The position numbers and the translations under genes are program-made. From a virus: DNA of 43,273 nucleotides. A model generated the notes under the pieces. The model worked only from the letters and a program-made list of their open reading frames with translations. It searched no databases and had not been told where the DNA came from. This document shows, piece after piece, positions 33,128 to 39,484 of the stretch. How positions within the stretch are numbered: position 1 is the first letter of the stretch; each line of letters starts with the position of its first letter. The DNA is taken from positions 1 to 43,273 of IMG/VR virus record IMGVR_UViG_3300046532_002553. One strand, 5' to 3'.

Positions 33128-33330
33128 TAATTGAATTTAAGGGTGTCGGCGTCGTTGAACACCTCGACACAATTAAGTCCGAGTTCATTGCGCTCGGCAA
33201 ATATGGGCAGAATACGCGAAGCGCGGATTGCGTCGCCGTTGACTGCTCGCCAGATCTTAATGCTGCGGAACAGCAGACCATGACCAACCTCGGCACAACC
33301 ATCGGGTGTGATAGCGTAACGGTAAATTAA
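33124..33330 (+). CDS. Small hypothetical protein (68 aa)
   Basis: Coupled by ATGA to the fibre-like gene. The product (MIIEFKGVGVVEHLDTIKSEF...) looks like a small alpha/beta domain with two cysteines (about residues 36 and 41) and a third near the end. It could be a fibre assembly factor or a minor structural protein by position. Not recognised. Confidence 0.6.
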   Translation: MIIEFKGVGVVEHLDTIKSEFIALGKYGQNTRSADCVAVDCSPDLNAAEQQTMTNLGTTIGCDSVTVN

Positions 33331-33342
33331 ACAGGAGTGGAA

Positions 33343-33684
33343 ATGAGTCCCATCGGCGACGAGACTAATCTGGACATAAACCTCAAATGGTTAATCCAAA
33401 TAGTCGTAATGGTAGGCGCGGTTGTCTGGGGGTATTTCACGTTGACTTCACACATCAGGCAATTGGAAATTGAAGTGCTGCGGATGCAGGACAGCGTGAT
33501 ACAGAATGCCGAATTTAGAATAAAATGGCCCTTGGGGGAATTGGGCGCGTTGCCAGACGATGCCGAACAGAACATGCGCCTAAAACATTTAGAAGAAAAA
33601 GTCGAGAAAGCGGAAATACAGATTGACCGCTTGAGGATTCGCGATGCAGCAGCCACCACCAACACACCTGAGGAATTGAAATGA
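33343..33684 (+). CDS. Membrane-anchored coiled-coil protein, lysis cassette (113 aa)
   Basis: AGGAG precedes ATG 33343. One membrane helix lies near the N terminus (WLIQIVVMVGAVVWGYFTL, residues about 16-34), followed by a coiled coil (HIRQLEIEVLRMQDSV and later HLEEKVEKAEIQIDRL). A short N-terminal part would be cytoplasmic and the long coiled coil periplasmic, as in an i-spanin, though a holin or structural role is possible. It is coupled by ATGA to a lipoprotein gene, the usual i-spanin/o-spanin order. Confidence 0.65.
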   Translation: MSPIGDETNLDINLKWLIQIVVMVGAVVWGYFTLTSHIRQLEIEVLRMQDSVIQNAEFRIKWPLGELGALPDDAEQNMRLKHLEEKVEKAEIQIDRLRIRDAAATTNTPEELK

Positions 33685-33947
33685 GGAAAACCGCGTTCAT
33701 CATCGTTGTCGCTTTCGCCATGTCCGGGTGCGCAACAGTACAAATGCCGATGGCGGAAGGATCGGACCAGGTAATGACGTTCAAAGGATTTGCGTCGAAC
33801 ATGACGATTGATTTACCGGGTGGATTTGATGCCGATGGAAATCCACTTACCGGTAAAACTGTCAACATCAATGCACACATTCTGGAAGGCCCCGCGGTAG
33901 AGGCCCTGAAGTCCATCGCCCCGTTTGCTGCGATGGCGGTTCAATAA
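33681..33947 (+). CDS. Small lipoprotein (88 aa), possible o-spanin
   Basis: It begins MRKTAFIIVVAFAMSGCA: two basic residues, a hydrophobic stretch, then A-M-S-G-C, a usable lipobox with Cys 17 as the lipidated residue. The mature part is about 72 residues and beta-rich. The ATGA overlap with a membrane/coiled-coil gene suggests the two act as an envelope pair, which would be outer-membrane disruption if they are spanins. It is longer and less Pro-rich than classical o-spanins, so this is tentative. Confidence 0.68.
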   Translation: MRKTAFIIVVAFAMSGCATVQMPMAEGSDQVMTFKGFASNMTIDLPGGFDADGNPLTGKTVNINAHILEGPAVEALKSIAPFAAMAVQ

Positions 33948-33949
33948 AA

Positions 33950-34297
33950 TTGGACGTAGTCGATACAGCGCACGCTCAGCACTTCATCCAAGCGATCACT
34001 GGATGGGCTGGTGGGTTGTTCGTTGCCGGATGCGTGGTCCTGATCTTCCGCACGACGATTCAAAATGTCGTGGCCGGAATATTATTCAAAAGAGGCGCTG
34101 AATTAAAACTGGACCAAACGGTGTTGATTAGCAAGCGGAAAGCCAGGTTGGTGCGTGTTGGAATTTTAAAAACTGTTTTTTATATGGACAATGGAAACCA
34201 AAGAAAGATGATCGTGCCTAATTCACAGCTGGTACAATTAACCTTGGAAGTGATCTTGGAAGAACACATAACAGAAGAAAAAAAAGGAAATGAATAA
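33950..34297 (+). CDS. Minimal MscS-like membrane protein (115 aa)
   Basis: The only start is TTG 33950, with no strong ribosome site but two bases after the lipoprotein stop. Residues 18-35 form one hydrophobic helix, followed by IQNVVAGILFKRGAELKLDQ and then RKMIVPNSQL (86-95). This order matches the pore-lining TM3 helix and the beta domain of MscS-type mechanosensitive channels (S-N-x-A-A-G-x-L-L ... I-P-N-x-x-I). The two sensor helices and the C-terminal domain of MscS are missing. Cellular MscS is about 286 residues. In this cassette it could act as a pore or a lysis-timing protein (inference). Confidence 0.62.
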   Translation: MDVVDTAHAQHFIQAITGWAGGLFVAGCVVLIFRTTIQNVVAGILFKRGAELKLDQTVLISKRKARLVRVGILKTVFYMDNGNQRKMIVPNSQLVQLTLEVILEEHITEEKKGNE

Positions 34298-34373
34298 TGA
34301 TCGCCAGACCGACGCAAGCAAGAGCCTGAGCGACATCCTTAAGGGCGATCCCAGCATCGACGCTGCGCCATAG
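34290..34373 (+). CDS. Very small ORF (27 aa)
   Basis: ATG 34290 overlaps the stop of the MscS-like gene and ends in TAG 34371-34373. The product is hydrophilic (MNNDRQTDASKSLSDILKGD). A purine-rich AAAAAAGGAA lies directly before the ATG, too close for ideal initiation. It could be a real microprotein or chance. It is listed because the overlap pattern matches that of true genes in this operon. Confidence 0.35.
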   Translation: MNNDRQTDASKSLSDILKGDPSIDAAP

Positions 34374-34381
34374 ATCAATTT

Positions 34382-34418
34382 ATCGATCGCTCGCGCAACG
34401 GCTGGGTTGGCGATCGAT
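34382..34418. repeat. 9-bp inverted repeat in the lysis cassette gap
   Basis: ATCGATCGC (34382-34390) and GCGATCGAT (34410-34418) form a perfect stem with a 19-base loop in the gap 34374-34480. No T-run follows, so it is at most a weak terminator. It may regulate the XhlA-like gene downstream. Confidence 0.5.
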
Positions 34419-34480
34419 TCACGGGCTGGCTTTGTTACGGGAGTGGCAGGGCCAGTCCACCTTTTTGGAGATTAGGGGGC

Positions 34481-34684
34481 ATGAATCACATAGAAGATTT
34501 ACAGAAGGAGCTGCAACTGCAGACGGCAGCAATCAACAAGATGACCGTGTGCCTTGAGACGTTGACGGTGCAGTTCACCTATCAGCAGGCGAGCCTCGAT
34601 CGGCTGTGGAAGATTGTGTGGGGCGTGATCTCATTCACCTTCGTTGCGGTCGGCTGTGCCTTGACTGCCCTGGTGGTCAAGTGA
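34481..34684 (+). CDS. XhlA-like tail-anchored protein, holin candidate (67 aa)
   Basis: GGAGATTAGGGGGC precedes the ATG. The first 45 residues are a charged coiled coil (IEDLQKELQLQTAAINKM) and residues about 47-66 a single C-terminal membrane helix (VWGVISFTFVAVGCALTALV), the layout of XhlA-type holin or haemolysin proteins. Its stop overlaps the next start as GTGA, coupling it to the lipase-like enzyme. With that partner it forms the most holin/lysin-like pair in the genome. Confidence 0.72.
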   Translation: MNHIEDLQKELQLQTAAINKMTVCLETLTVQFTYQQASLDRLWKIVWGVISFTFVAVGCALTALVVK

Positions 34685-35337
34685 GTACCTGGATCAGGCT
34701 GGCCGAAGCTGCCGCCAACATCTACGACGCAACCGACCGAACCAACTACGGTGGCGTCGAGTTCCGTACAGAGATGATACAGGATATCCCGACGTTCGTC
34801 ATTTGCGGGACCAACCACGGGACTCGACCAGGCTGGTGGCGACGAATGCTCGGCTGCTGCCGTGATTGGTTGACAAATATCCAGCGCCAGCAGATAGCTA
34901 TTCAGATCGGCGGATCTCGCGTCAAGATCCATGCAGGATTCTGGCGAGCTGCGTGCGAGGTTGATCGATACTTCGAAGCCTGGGCCGATGATCGTGATGG
35001 CAAGGTCGCACTCGCTGGCCACAGCCAGGGTGCGGCAATCGCAGCGTGTCTCGCGATCCTGTATGAGCATCGCAACCCAGGTAAGATCGCGCACCTCTGC
35101 TTACTCGCCTGTCCAAAGGTCGGCGACGCGAAGCTGGGCCAGTTATTCCGAGCGCTATTCCAGCCATTCCAGTATCGGCTGTTCGCACGGAAACTCGACC
35201 CGATCGTGCATCTGCCGACCGTTGGGTACAAGCCACTGGCGAAGCGGACGTGGTTGCCGTCCAGGCTTAATGGAAAGCTGGATCACGCAGCACAGGAGTA
35301 CGTCCGCGAGCTCAAGGATCTGGAGGCTGCGCATTGA
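34681..35337 (+). CDS. Class 3 lipase-like alpha/beta hydrolase (218 aa)
   Basis: GTG 34681 overlaps the preceding stop as GTGA. The protein has the lipase class 3 layout: VKIHAGFWRA (residues about 81-90), the nucleophile elbow GHSQG (S115), CPKVGDAKLG (144-153), and D173 in DPIVHLP with a late His (H202), giving a plausible Ser-Asp-His triad. No signal peptide is present, so export would need the holin-like partner. It may cleave membrane or outer-membrane lipids during lysis. I found no muramidase, amidase or peptidase endolysin elsewhere, so this may be the main lytic enzyme. Confidence 0.82.
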   Translation: MSTWIRLAEAAANIYDATDRTNYGGVEFRTEMIQDIPTFVICGTNHGTRPGWWRRMLGCCRDWLTNIQRQQIAIQIGGSRVKIHAGFWRAACEVDRYFEAWADDRDGKVALAGHSQGAAIAACLAILYEHRNPGKIAHLCLLACPKVGDAKLGQLFRALFQPFQYRLFARKLDPIVHLPTVGYKPLAKRTWLPSRLNGKLDHAAQEYVRELKDLEAAH

Positions 35338-35730
35338 ATTTCTTTTCTATTGAGTCACGGAATTGATCACGGTCAGGCGTCTCTCTTGGTATGCGCTGTA
35401 ATCCTATCCCCTGTCTGGAACTCCCCTCATTTGGAGCCGAGCTTTTCATCTTAGTAACGCCGTGGCTATCTGGCTTGAACTTGGGGGACGTCGTGCCCAC
35501 CAAGTGCCGCCGCCATTTGCGCGCATCGTGGAGGATAGTGCGAGCAGGTTCCACAACACCACGAACGTGTCCGGGGAGAACTTCATGGGCTCAACCCCTT
35601 GGTTCTACAGGCACTTACTCGCAAAAATACAGCTATAAAGAAACTTTATAACTCACGCTATTTAGCCGCTTTCTCCGCTTGTAATGTGATTACTGCGCTG
35701 CAAGTTGATCTCTGTAACCAGGGGGTGCTA
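35338..35730. other. Gap between lysis cassette and HTH/recombination module
   Basis: About 390 bp with no convincing gene. A leftward frame at 35312-35554 (80 codons, GTG start, no ribosome site) and a rightward frame at 35391-35651 are open, but neither has a start signal or family resemblance. The right half holds two palindromes (35634-35650 and 35681-35693) and AT-rich sequence, so I regard it as a control region for the rightward module. A small regulator in the leftward frame cannot be excluded. Confidence 0.5.
35634..35693. promoter_or_regulatory. Two palindromes upstream of the HTH genes
   Basis: TATAAAG-AAA-CTTTATA (35634-35650) is a perfect 7-3-7 palindrome and GTAAT-GTG-ATTAC (35681-35693) a perfect 5-3-5 one. 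They lie 81 and 38 bases before the ATG at 35731 in the only AT-rich gap of this arm. They look like operator sites. No clear promoter with 17-bp spacing was found. Confidence 0.55.
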
Positions 35731-35943
35731 ATGCCAGATGTAACGAATTTCTTGACAGTCAAACAAGTCGCCGAGCGGCTCAGTATGGAGCCTGAACAGG
35801 TGCGTAGCTGGATCGCAGCTGGCAACCTGGTTAGCATCCAGCCGACCCGCCCAAAGCGCGCAGGTGGTGAGCGTCGCGGTCGTCACCCGCACTATATTAA
35901 CGAGGCCGAACTGCAGCGCTTCATAGCCGCGAGCCTGGGCTAA
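35731..35943 (+). CDS. MerR/excisionase-type HTH protein (70 aa)
   Basis: The start at 35731 follows AGGGGGTGCTA. The sequence FLTVKQVAERLSMEPEQVRSWIAAGNL is a standard helix-turn-helix_17 / MerR-like segment, followed by a basic wing (RPKRAGGERRGRHPHYINEAEL). Such proteins serve as excisionases or small regulators. In a genome with a tyrosine integrase, a recombination directionality factor is a good candidate, though it lies far from the integrase. It overlaps the next small ORF as TAATG. Confidence 0.8.
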   Translation: MPDVTNFLTVKQVAERLSMEPEQVRSWIAAGNLVSIQPTRPKRAGGERRGRHPHYINEAELQRFIAASLG

Positions 35944-36056
35944 TGATCGCGATCGAAGCTATCCGGGTCGGCAGGTCCTACAGAATTTCCCACGCTGTTC
36001 TGCAGCAGTGGATCAACAAGCAACGAGTCACATCCCAGGAGGGACCCACAATATGA
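35943..36056 (+). CDS. 37-residue HTH-like microprotein
   Basis: The ATG shares its first base with the stop of the HTH gene (TAATG) and its own TGA overlaps the next ATG (ATGA). The product contains AIRVGRSYRISHAVLQQWINK, which is the C-terminal half of an HTH_17 (excisionase-type) domain, the part after the recognition helix. It may be a separate DNA-binding microprotein, or a remnant of a second HTH gene. Both overlaps support translation. Confidence 0.6.
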   Translation: MIAIEAIRVGRSYRISHAVLQQWINKQRVTSQEGPTI

Positions 36057-36286
36057 GACTCAGCCGCAGTACACTCGACCAGCTCGTCACCAAAGTGAGG
36101 GCGAAGACCAAGCGACCCATCATGCTCGGACGCACCGCCAGCTCCTATGAGATTGAGGACTGGTCGGACCCCGATAATATCGAGATCCCATACTCAGGAT
36201 CAGCTGGCGAGATCGTCGCGTACCTGTGTGGTCTCGGCGACGTCCCTCAGCCCCGTGAGTCCACAACCGCCGCCGATGCCCTTTGA
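36053..36286 (+). CDS. Hypothetical protein (77 aa)
   Basis: AGGAGGGACCCAC precedes ATG 36053, which overlaps the previous stop. The product begins with a basic helix (RLSRSTLDQLVTKVRAKTKRP) and has an acidic middle (EDWSDPDNIEIPYSG). It reads like a small folded protein, with no recognised family. It lies in the tightly packed early module before the annealase gene. Confidence 0.65.
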   Translation: MRLSRSTLDQLVTKVRAKTKRPIMLGRTASSYEIEDWSDPDNIEIPYSGSAGEIVAYLCGLGDVPQPRESTTAADAL

Positions 36287-36359
36287 ATATCAACTATACC
36301 TGTGGGTGGCTGCGGTCGTGATTACCTCGATCGCAGCCACCAGGGTACTGGAGAGTTAA
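36276..36359 (+). CDS. Possible 27-residue membrane microprotein
   Basis: ATG 36276 overlaps the end of the previous gene; TAA 36357-36359 is two bases before the annealase start. The product (MPFEYQLYLWVAAVVITSIA...) is one hydrophobic helix. There is no clear ribosome site, and the region also forms a strong hairpin (36305-36341), so the conserved feature could be the RNA instead. Confidence 0.35.
   Translation: MPFEYQLYLWVAAVVITSIAATRVLES
36305..36341 (+). promoter_or_regulatory. 10-bp hairpin before the annealase gene
   Basis: GGTGGCTGCG (36305-36314) pairs perfectly with CGCAGCCACC (36332-36341) around a 17-base loop. It lies 6 bases before the GGAG ribosome site of the gene at 36361. 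There is no T-run. It could modulate translation or processing of the recombination genes. Confidence 0.6.
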
Positions 36360-36360
36360 G

Positions 36361-37167
36361 ATGGAACTATCACAACACTTTATCGACCTGGCCCAACCCT
36401 TTGGGCCTGACGGTTACAAAGAGGTCCGCTTCGGCCAACGCTCATTCACCTGCGTCGATGCTTACCATATTGTCGAACGACTCACTGAGGTGTTTGGATT
36501 ATGTGGGCGGGGGTGGGGCTTCGACAGCTTGGACTTCATGGAGTATGAGAAGTTCGTCTCCTGCCAAGGGGCAATCTGGTATAGGCTCGCCAGTGATGCG
36601 ACTGACTCTATTGCCGACTGGCCTGTGTACTACGTCCACGCCAGTGGCGACGGTCGCATCCAGGGTGACAATGTCCCCGAAGCTCGCAAGATGGCGCAGA
36701 CTAATATGCTGTCGAAGGCGTCGTCATTCCTTGGCGTCGGTCTGGGCGTGTACAAAGGGATGGGGCACGACGACCCGTACCTCGCCAGCCAGGCCAGTAG
36801 CCCAGTGGTCACCCAGGACGCTCCGCCGAAAATTGAGCCCGGCGATGTCAAGCCAATATCCGCTAAGCGGGCCCAGCAGCTGACAGCAATCGGTGTCGCG
36901 GCGTTTGGCGAGGGGTGGCCAGATGCGCGCCTGCCGATGGTTCTGGCCGTCACCAAGAAGCGGACGGTCACTATTGACGACCTGTCGGGCGACGAGTGCG
37001 AGCGGATGATCGCAGCGATCAAATGCAATCAAGCAGGCAGCGCGAAGTATGGCGCCGAATGGGGAGCGAAGCGGACGAACTGGCTGGGCACACAGAATGT
37101 GACGGACGTTGTCGAGCTGTCCCAGGTCCGCATTGAGCAAGCGATCAGCAAGTTGGAGGCACCATGA
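36361..37167 (+). CDS. Rad52-like ssDNA annealing protein
   Basis: 268 residues; CTGGAG before the ATG. The segment RSFTCVDAYHIVERLTEVFGLCGRGWGF (split here for length: FTCVDAYHIVERL, then VFGLCGRGWGF) and the later ARKMAQTNMLSKASSFLGVG fit the Rad52/Sak-type annealase core. The C-terminal third is a separate hydrophilic helical region (about 165-268). It would bind ssDNA and pair complementary strands. Its stop overlaps the exonuclease start by 4 bases, the usual exonuclease/annealase pairing of phage recombination systems. Confidence 0.75.
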   Translation: MELSQHFIDLAQPFGPDGYKEVRFGQRSFTCVDAYHIVERLTEVFGLCGRGWGFDSLDFMEYEKFVSCQGAIWYRLASDATDSIADWPVYYVHASGDGRIQGDNVPEARKMAQTNMLSKASSFLGVGLGVYKGMGHDDPYLASQASSPVVTQDAPPKIEPGDVKPISAKRAQQLTAIGVAAFGEGWPDARLPMVLAVTKKRTVTIDDLSGDECERMIAAIKCNQAGSAKYGAEWGAKRTNWLGTQNVTDVVELSQVRIEQAISKLEAP

Positions 37168-37937
37168 AAAAGCACTTTAGCCTACACCAGTTCCGCATGC
37201 TCACTGAATGCCCTGCTAAGTGGCACGCCTATGCTCGCGAGGACTGGCAGTTGCCACCGCCCAGCGATGAGATGCGCGCCGGTAATCTGTTCGAAGCGGT
37301 CGCAACCGGGACTCAGGGCGAAGACGCTGATAACATGTACGTCCGGGGCGATCGCGACAAGGGATTGAAAAAAATATTTGCCGATGCTGCACAAGCTGGC
37401 GATGAGTTTGCACGGCATGATCACACTGCCCCGTATGTCACGGGCACGTATCAGCACAGGCTGGAGGGTGAGCTGTTCGGGGTCAACTGGCTTGGATTCG
37501 TAGACGTCCTGCAGGCCGATCGATTTATCGAGCTGAAGTGCCTGGGTAACTGGCGCGACCAGTACGACGTTGCGGCTCGACGCTACAAGGCCTGGTACTG
37601 GTCATACGAGCTACAGTGCAGCCTGTACAAGCACCTACTGCAGCAGGACGTGGAGTTATGTCTGTCGGCCACCCCTGTGCTGGTCGCAGTCAATCGCGGC
37701 AATGGTGCAGTTGTGCCCGTCGAGTGGGTGTCGATCCGTGAGCCTGGGGTGATCATTGATGAGGCGTCGCAATACCGCTGGCAGATGCCGTTCGTTGAAA
37801 TCGCAGAGCAACTGGCCGAGTGGTTGCAGTCCACGCTGCCGCCACCGTTGCCGAGGTGCGGGACGTGCGACGTGTGTGCGATGCTCGACCCTGTTGCGAT
37901 CGAGGTCGATGGCATCGGAGGCATGGATCGTCGGTGA
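37164..37937 (+). CDS. PD-(D/E)XK exonuclease with likely Fe-S cluster
   Basis: 257 residues. Motifs: H8/C16 region at the start, GFVDVLQADRFIELK (D114, E123, K125) as the PD-(D/E)XK core, and ELQCSLYKHLL (QxxxY, Q151/Y155), typical of Cas4/AddB/lambda-exonuclease-type enzymes. C16 together with C232, C235 and C238 (RCGTCDVC) supplies four cysteines in the N- plus C-terminal arrangement that holds a 4Fe-4S cluster in AddB and Cas4. It would resect DNA ends to feed the annealase encoded next to it. Confidence 0.82.
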   Translation: MKKHFSLHQFRMLTECPAKWHAYAREDWQLPPPSDEMRAGNLFEAVATGTQGEDADNMYVRGDRDKGLKKIFADAAQAGDEFARHDHTAPYVTGTYQHRLEGELFGVNWLGFVDVLQADRFIELKCLGNWRDQYDVAARRYKAWYWSYELQCSLYKHLLQQDVELCLSATPVLVAVNRGNGAVVPVEWVSIREPGVIIDEASQYRWQMPFVEIAEQLAEWLQSTLPPPLPRCGTCDVCAMLDPVAIEVDGIGGMDRR

Positions 37938-37980
37938 TGCAGGCGCGCAGTTGTACATCCATAAGGGGATGATGGCATGA
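37909..37980 (+). CDS. Possible 23-residue ORF between exonuclease and next gene
   Basis: The ATG lies inside the exonuclease 3' end and the TGA overlaps the next ATG (ATGA). The product MASEAWIVGDAGAQLYIHKG looks protein-like, and the region after the exonuclease stop is otherwise non-coding. It has no clear ribosome site. It may couple translation across the 39-base gap. Confidence 0.35.
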   Translation: MASEAWIVGDAGAQLYIHKGMMA

Positions 37981-38180
37981 CATGGAAACAGGGGGACATC
38001 TGCGAGGTAACGCTTGCAGCGCTCAATCCAAAGGCGCAGTCGGGCCAGGTCGTGCGTTGCCGAATCATGGCAGTGACCAACCGCTACGCATCGGTGATCA
38101 GGACGGACCGGCGGCAGCAGACCAGACATAGCGTCCTGGTCGCCCAACTTAAAAAAATTAGTGAGGGTCATGGTGGGTAG
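37977..38180 (+). CDS. Hypothetical small beta-rich protein (67 aa)
   Basis: The product (MTWKQGDICEVTLAAL...) has alternating hydrophobic residues (VVRCRIMAVTNRYASVI) suggesting a small SH3- or OB-like barrel, then a basic end. It overlaps both neighbours. No family is recognised. In this module it could be an accessory to the nucleases. Confidence 0.62.
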   Translation: MTWKQGDICEVTLAALNPKAQSGQVVRCRIMAVTNRYASVIRTDRRQQTRHSVLVAQLKKISEGHGG

Positions 38181-38577
38181 AAAAACAACACCGACGCAAC
38201 GCACGCTCAAAGTCTTCCGGGAATTAGGTGTGCGCGCTGGCATCGTCGAGCGACGCATCCAGGCAGGACCGGGTCGACCGTTCGGCCATAGTACTGACCT
38301 GTTCGGCATCATCGACATCATCGCTCTCGACGTGGCGCATGCTCGCGGCATCATCGGGGTGCAGGTGTTCGGGCAAACGGGCTGGACAGCGCATGCTCGC
38401 ACGATCTGCGAGGAGAGGGAAGAGGAGACCCGCGACTGGCTGCTGTGCGGAGGTCAGCTGCAGCTCTGGGGCTGGCGTAAAGTAAAAGTGAAGCGAGGGG
38501 GCAAGGCGGTCGTCTGGCGACCGCGCATCGGCAATGTTATTTTGATTAACGACAAACCAACAATCGAGGAGGAGTAG
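38170..38577 (+). CDS. PD-(D/E)XK-superfamily phage nuclease (resolvase-like)
   Basis: The product has TPTQRTLKVFRELG at the start, STDLFGIIDIIALD (D49) and GIIGVQVFGQTG (Q65), then ARTICE and WLLCGGQLQLWGWRK. This D ... x-x-Q layout is that of a phage restriction-endonuclease-like family in which the usual Glu is replaced by Gln, related to resolvase and VRR-type folds. GAGGG lies before the start, and GTG 38173 is a possible alternative. It probably cuts branched DNA during recombination or packaging (inference). Confidence 0.72.
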   Translation: MVGRKTTPTQRTLKVFRELGVRAGIVERRIQAGPGRPFGHSTDLFGIIDIIALDVAHARGIIGVQVFGQTGWTAHARTICEEREEETRDWLLCGGQLQLWGWRKVKVKRGGKAVVWRPRIGNVILINDKPTIEEE

Positions 38578-38578
38578 C

Positions 38579-38914
38579 ATGTTTAACATTGACGGCAAAG
38601 TGGTCGACATCGTATCGGAAGATATCGAGAGCAAAAAGGACCCAGGCACGACGTACCCGAAGATCCACATCGTGGTCGACATCGGCACGGCAGGTGAAAC
38701 ATACAAGGAGATCGCTGTCGAGTTTTTCGGACGTGACTGCGACAAATGCGAAGGCATCAATCGTGGTGACCACGTTGTCGCGTACATCAACCTCAAGGGC
38801 GGCAAGGGTGCCAACTCTGGTCGTTACTGGCTGGGTGCGTCAGGCGTGTCAATCGAACGTGTCGCATCAGCAAGCACAACGGCGATGCCGATAGAAGACA
38901 ATGACATCTTCTGA
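38579..38914 (+). CDS. ssb: Single-stranded DNA-binding protein
   Basis: GAGGAGGAG precedes the ATG. 111 residues: an OB-fold-like beta sequence (MFNIDGKVVDI, KIHIVVDIG, GDHVVAYINLKGG) and a short linker ending P-I-E-D-N-D-I-F, the acidic tip with terminal Phe that SSB proteins use to bind partner enzymes. It resembles phage SSBs of the DUF3127 type more than classical Ssb. It would coat the ssDNA made by the exonuclease. Confidence 0.8.
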   Translation: MFNIDGKVVDIVSEDIESKKDPGTTYPKIHIVVDIGTAGETYKEIAVEFFGRDCDKCEGINRGDHVVAYINLKGGKGANSGRYWLGASGVSIERVASASTTAMPIEDNDIF

Positions 38915-39362
38915 GCTGAGTTTCCCAGCAGAATGGGAAGGTAGATTTGGCAACATGCCCAGCATGGGTGCGTCGGTGATCAAGCGCTTCGGCGCTGACA
39001 CCAGTCCGACCCTCTGGCTGCAGCTGTTGGACATCGCTGTCGAGCGGGGGCACTGCACGCATGACAAGCCCCTGCTCCCGGCGCTGACCAGCTGCCGCGC
39101 AGCAGCAATCGCTCGGTCGATGCCGGTGAGCAATAGCACGCCGAAACTGCGCGGTCGGTATGCAACGGGACGGGACATCGACATCGTGGTACGCGCTCGA
39201 CAACACTGCACCGCCAGCTATTTGGTGCGCTTGTGTAATTATTTAACCAACACGATCCCCAGCGAGGAGGACTACGCACAGCTGGAGCGCGAGCTGCCCC
39301 AGCGCGCCGTCGACCGCTCTCCCTGGGTGGCACTCGCAGAACAAATGCGGGCGGATACTTAA
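38901..39362 (+). CDS. Hypothetical protein (153 aa)
   Basis: It overlaps the SSB end by 14 bases. The product is mostly helical with a conserved-looking LLPALTSCRAAAIARSMPVSN and RDIDIVVRARQHC. The His and Cys residues (RGHCTHDK, ARQHC) are spaced but form no clear zinc motif. No family is recognised. Its place among recombination genes suggests a DNA-related role. It ends in a TAATG overlap. Confidence 0.65.
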   Translation: MTSSELSFPAEWEGRFGNMPSMGASVIKRFGADTSPTLWLQLLDIAVERGHCTHDKPLLPALTSCRAAAIARSMPVSNSTPKLRGRYATGRDIDIVVRARQHCTASYLVRLCNYLTNTIPSEEDYAQLERELPQRAVDRSPWVALAEQMRADT

Positions 39363-39484
39363 TGACAGAAAACCACAAGAAGTTCCTGGCGCACCTGAAG
39401 GACAGCTCGTCTGCCGTATTCAGGTCGCTGCTATGTTTGCTCGGCATGGCCCTGGTGAGCGGTATCGACGCGGGAGCGCTATGA
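39362..39484 (+). CDS. 40-residue membrane microprotein
   Basis: ATG shares a base with the previous stop (TAATG), and its TGA overlaps the methyltransferase ATG (ATGA). The product has a charged start (MTENHKKFLAHLKD) and a hydrophobic middle (VFRSLLCLLGMALVSG). The tight overlaps on both sides support translation and couple it to the methyltransferase. The function is unknown. Confidence 0.6.
   Translation: MTENHKKFLAHLKDSSSAVFRSLLCLLGMALVSGIDAGAL

Noticed and set aside
35312-35554. Leftward 80-codon frame between lipase and HTH genes
   Set aside because: GTG start without ribosome site, overlaps the lipase 3' end, no family resemblance. Kept only as a remote possibility for a small regulator.
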